Translations under genes and position numbers: made by a program | Shown: positions 63,813-64,000 of the stretch, piece after piece | Position numbering within the stretch: position 1 is the first letter of the stretch | Layout: each line of letters starts with the position of its first letter | Assembly (NCBI GenBank): GCA_943787785.1 | Contig: CALSNT010000017.1 | Coordinates: 124,001 to 188,000 of the forward strand | Source of the DNA: an uncultured Paracoccaceae bacterium | Lineage (GTDB): Bacteria; Pseudomonadota; Alphaproteobacteria; Rhodobacterales; Rhodobacteraceae | Length of the DNA: 64,000 bases | Direction of reading: 5' to 3' | The notes under the pieces: generated by a model | The model's database searches: none | Told to the model about the DNA's origin: nothing | The model's input: the letters and a program-made list of their open reading frames with translations, nothing else

Positions 63813-64000
63813 TCATTTGATCCGCATCTTTTCAGGGTTAAACACGAATTCCGTGTTGCGCCATTCGTTATACTTTTCGGCAGGAAGGTCATAGCCGTTG
63901 GCCCCGCATCGGATGATTGCACGGCGCCCGGCCTCGTAGGCCTGACGCGCTGCGGCGTCGTCGCCACCCTCGGCACTGACCATGTTGATCGAGCTGGTTT
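63813..64000 (-). CDS. tolA: C-terminal end of tolA (partial, cut by the window edge)
   Basis: Sixty-two codons are visible before the stop at 63813-63815. They read QAYEAGRRAIIRCGANGYDL, then KYNEWRNTEFVFNPEKMRIK, which is the typical end of the TolA C-terminal domain in Rhodobacteraceae. The N-terminus and membrane anchor lie outside the window. It sits immediately upstream of tolB, as expected for tolQRAB-pal. TolA spans the periplasm and contacts TolB/Pal. Confidence 0.88.
   Translation of the reverse strand, partial: TSSINMVSAEGGDDAAARQAYEAGRRAIIRCGANGYDLPAEKYNEWRNTEFVFNPEKMRIK

Overview
The window is a continuous piece of an alphaproteobacterial chromosome, most likely from the Rhodobacteraceae (Roseobacter group). 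This rests on content: two TRAP/ABC uptake clusters, a corrinoid C1 module next to a small 'virulence factor' family protein, the rlmE-ppx pair, a CarD-type regulator, a very large SUV3-like helicase beside an S4 protein, PdeM, and the tolA-tolB-pal-cpoB-tilS-ftsH series. The DNA is GC-rich, densely coded and full of 1-4 nt start/stop overlaps. I see no prophage, insertion sequence, CRISPR array or rRNA operon. One tRNA gene (Gly, anticodon CCC) lies at 26855-26928.

Layout. 1-3939: a translationally coupled catabolic operon (possible PanB-like enzyme, MocE-like Rieske ferredoxin, MocD-like di-iron desaturase/oxygenase, DUF4432 epimerase-like protein) divergent from a LacI regulator. 4118-11805: an FAD amine/sugar oxidase-like gene divergent from a GlpSTPQ-type ABC importer with two ATPases, two permeases, a 55-aa one-TM protein between the permeases and a DUF2160 membrane protein; its solute-binding gene carries a frameshift. 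11887-14028: a BlaI/M56-peptidase pair and a cytochrome c. 14312-17223: a DctPQM TRAP transporter. 17332-19231: rlmE and ppx. 19515-24205: methylenetetrahydrofolate reductase, methyltetrahydrofolate:corrinoid methyltransferase and a corrinoid-activating ASKHA protein. 24334-26768: two two-domain fasciclin proteins. 26942-30026: an SDR, a Crp/Fnr regulator with an FNR-like box, a secreted His-rich protein and a YcaQ-type DNA glycosylase. 30069-38213: one long minus-strand operon (M20 deacylase, Dpp-type peptide ABC transporter, GNAT, aldehyde dehydrogenase). 38711-43431: hisB-hisH, cobT/cobS, carD, 7Fe ferredoxin, S4 protein. 43636-51188: helicase, TPR, SCP2, lysophospholipase-like hydrolase, two tandem LpxL-like acyltransferases, DUF1223 protein. 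51427-57523: aconitase, PdeM, FolD, MOSC and a membrane protein. 57656-64000: ftsH, tilS and the Tol-Pal genes.

The observations most worth following: (a) the GlpST-like ATPase pair has complementary lesions (H-loop Ser in one, LSPDN signature in the other), which predicts one working and one degenerate ATP site; (b) a 55-aa one-TM protein is locked by start/stop overlaps between the two permease genes; (c) both tandem LpxL-like acyltransferases carry HX4N where the family uses HX4(D/E); (d) a Rieske/desaturase/epimerase/PanB-like operon looks like an uncharacterised oxidative route for a methylated or amino-substituted sugar or cyclitol; (e) a structured intergenic repeat of about 160 bp occurs twice, 5 kb apart. 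Two genes (the ABC solute-binding protein and tolB) are frameshifted; the tolB break lies in a run of eight C and is probably a sequencing artefact. All functional names come from reading translated sequence, without database searches.
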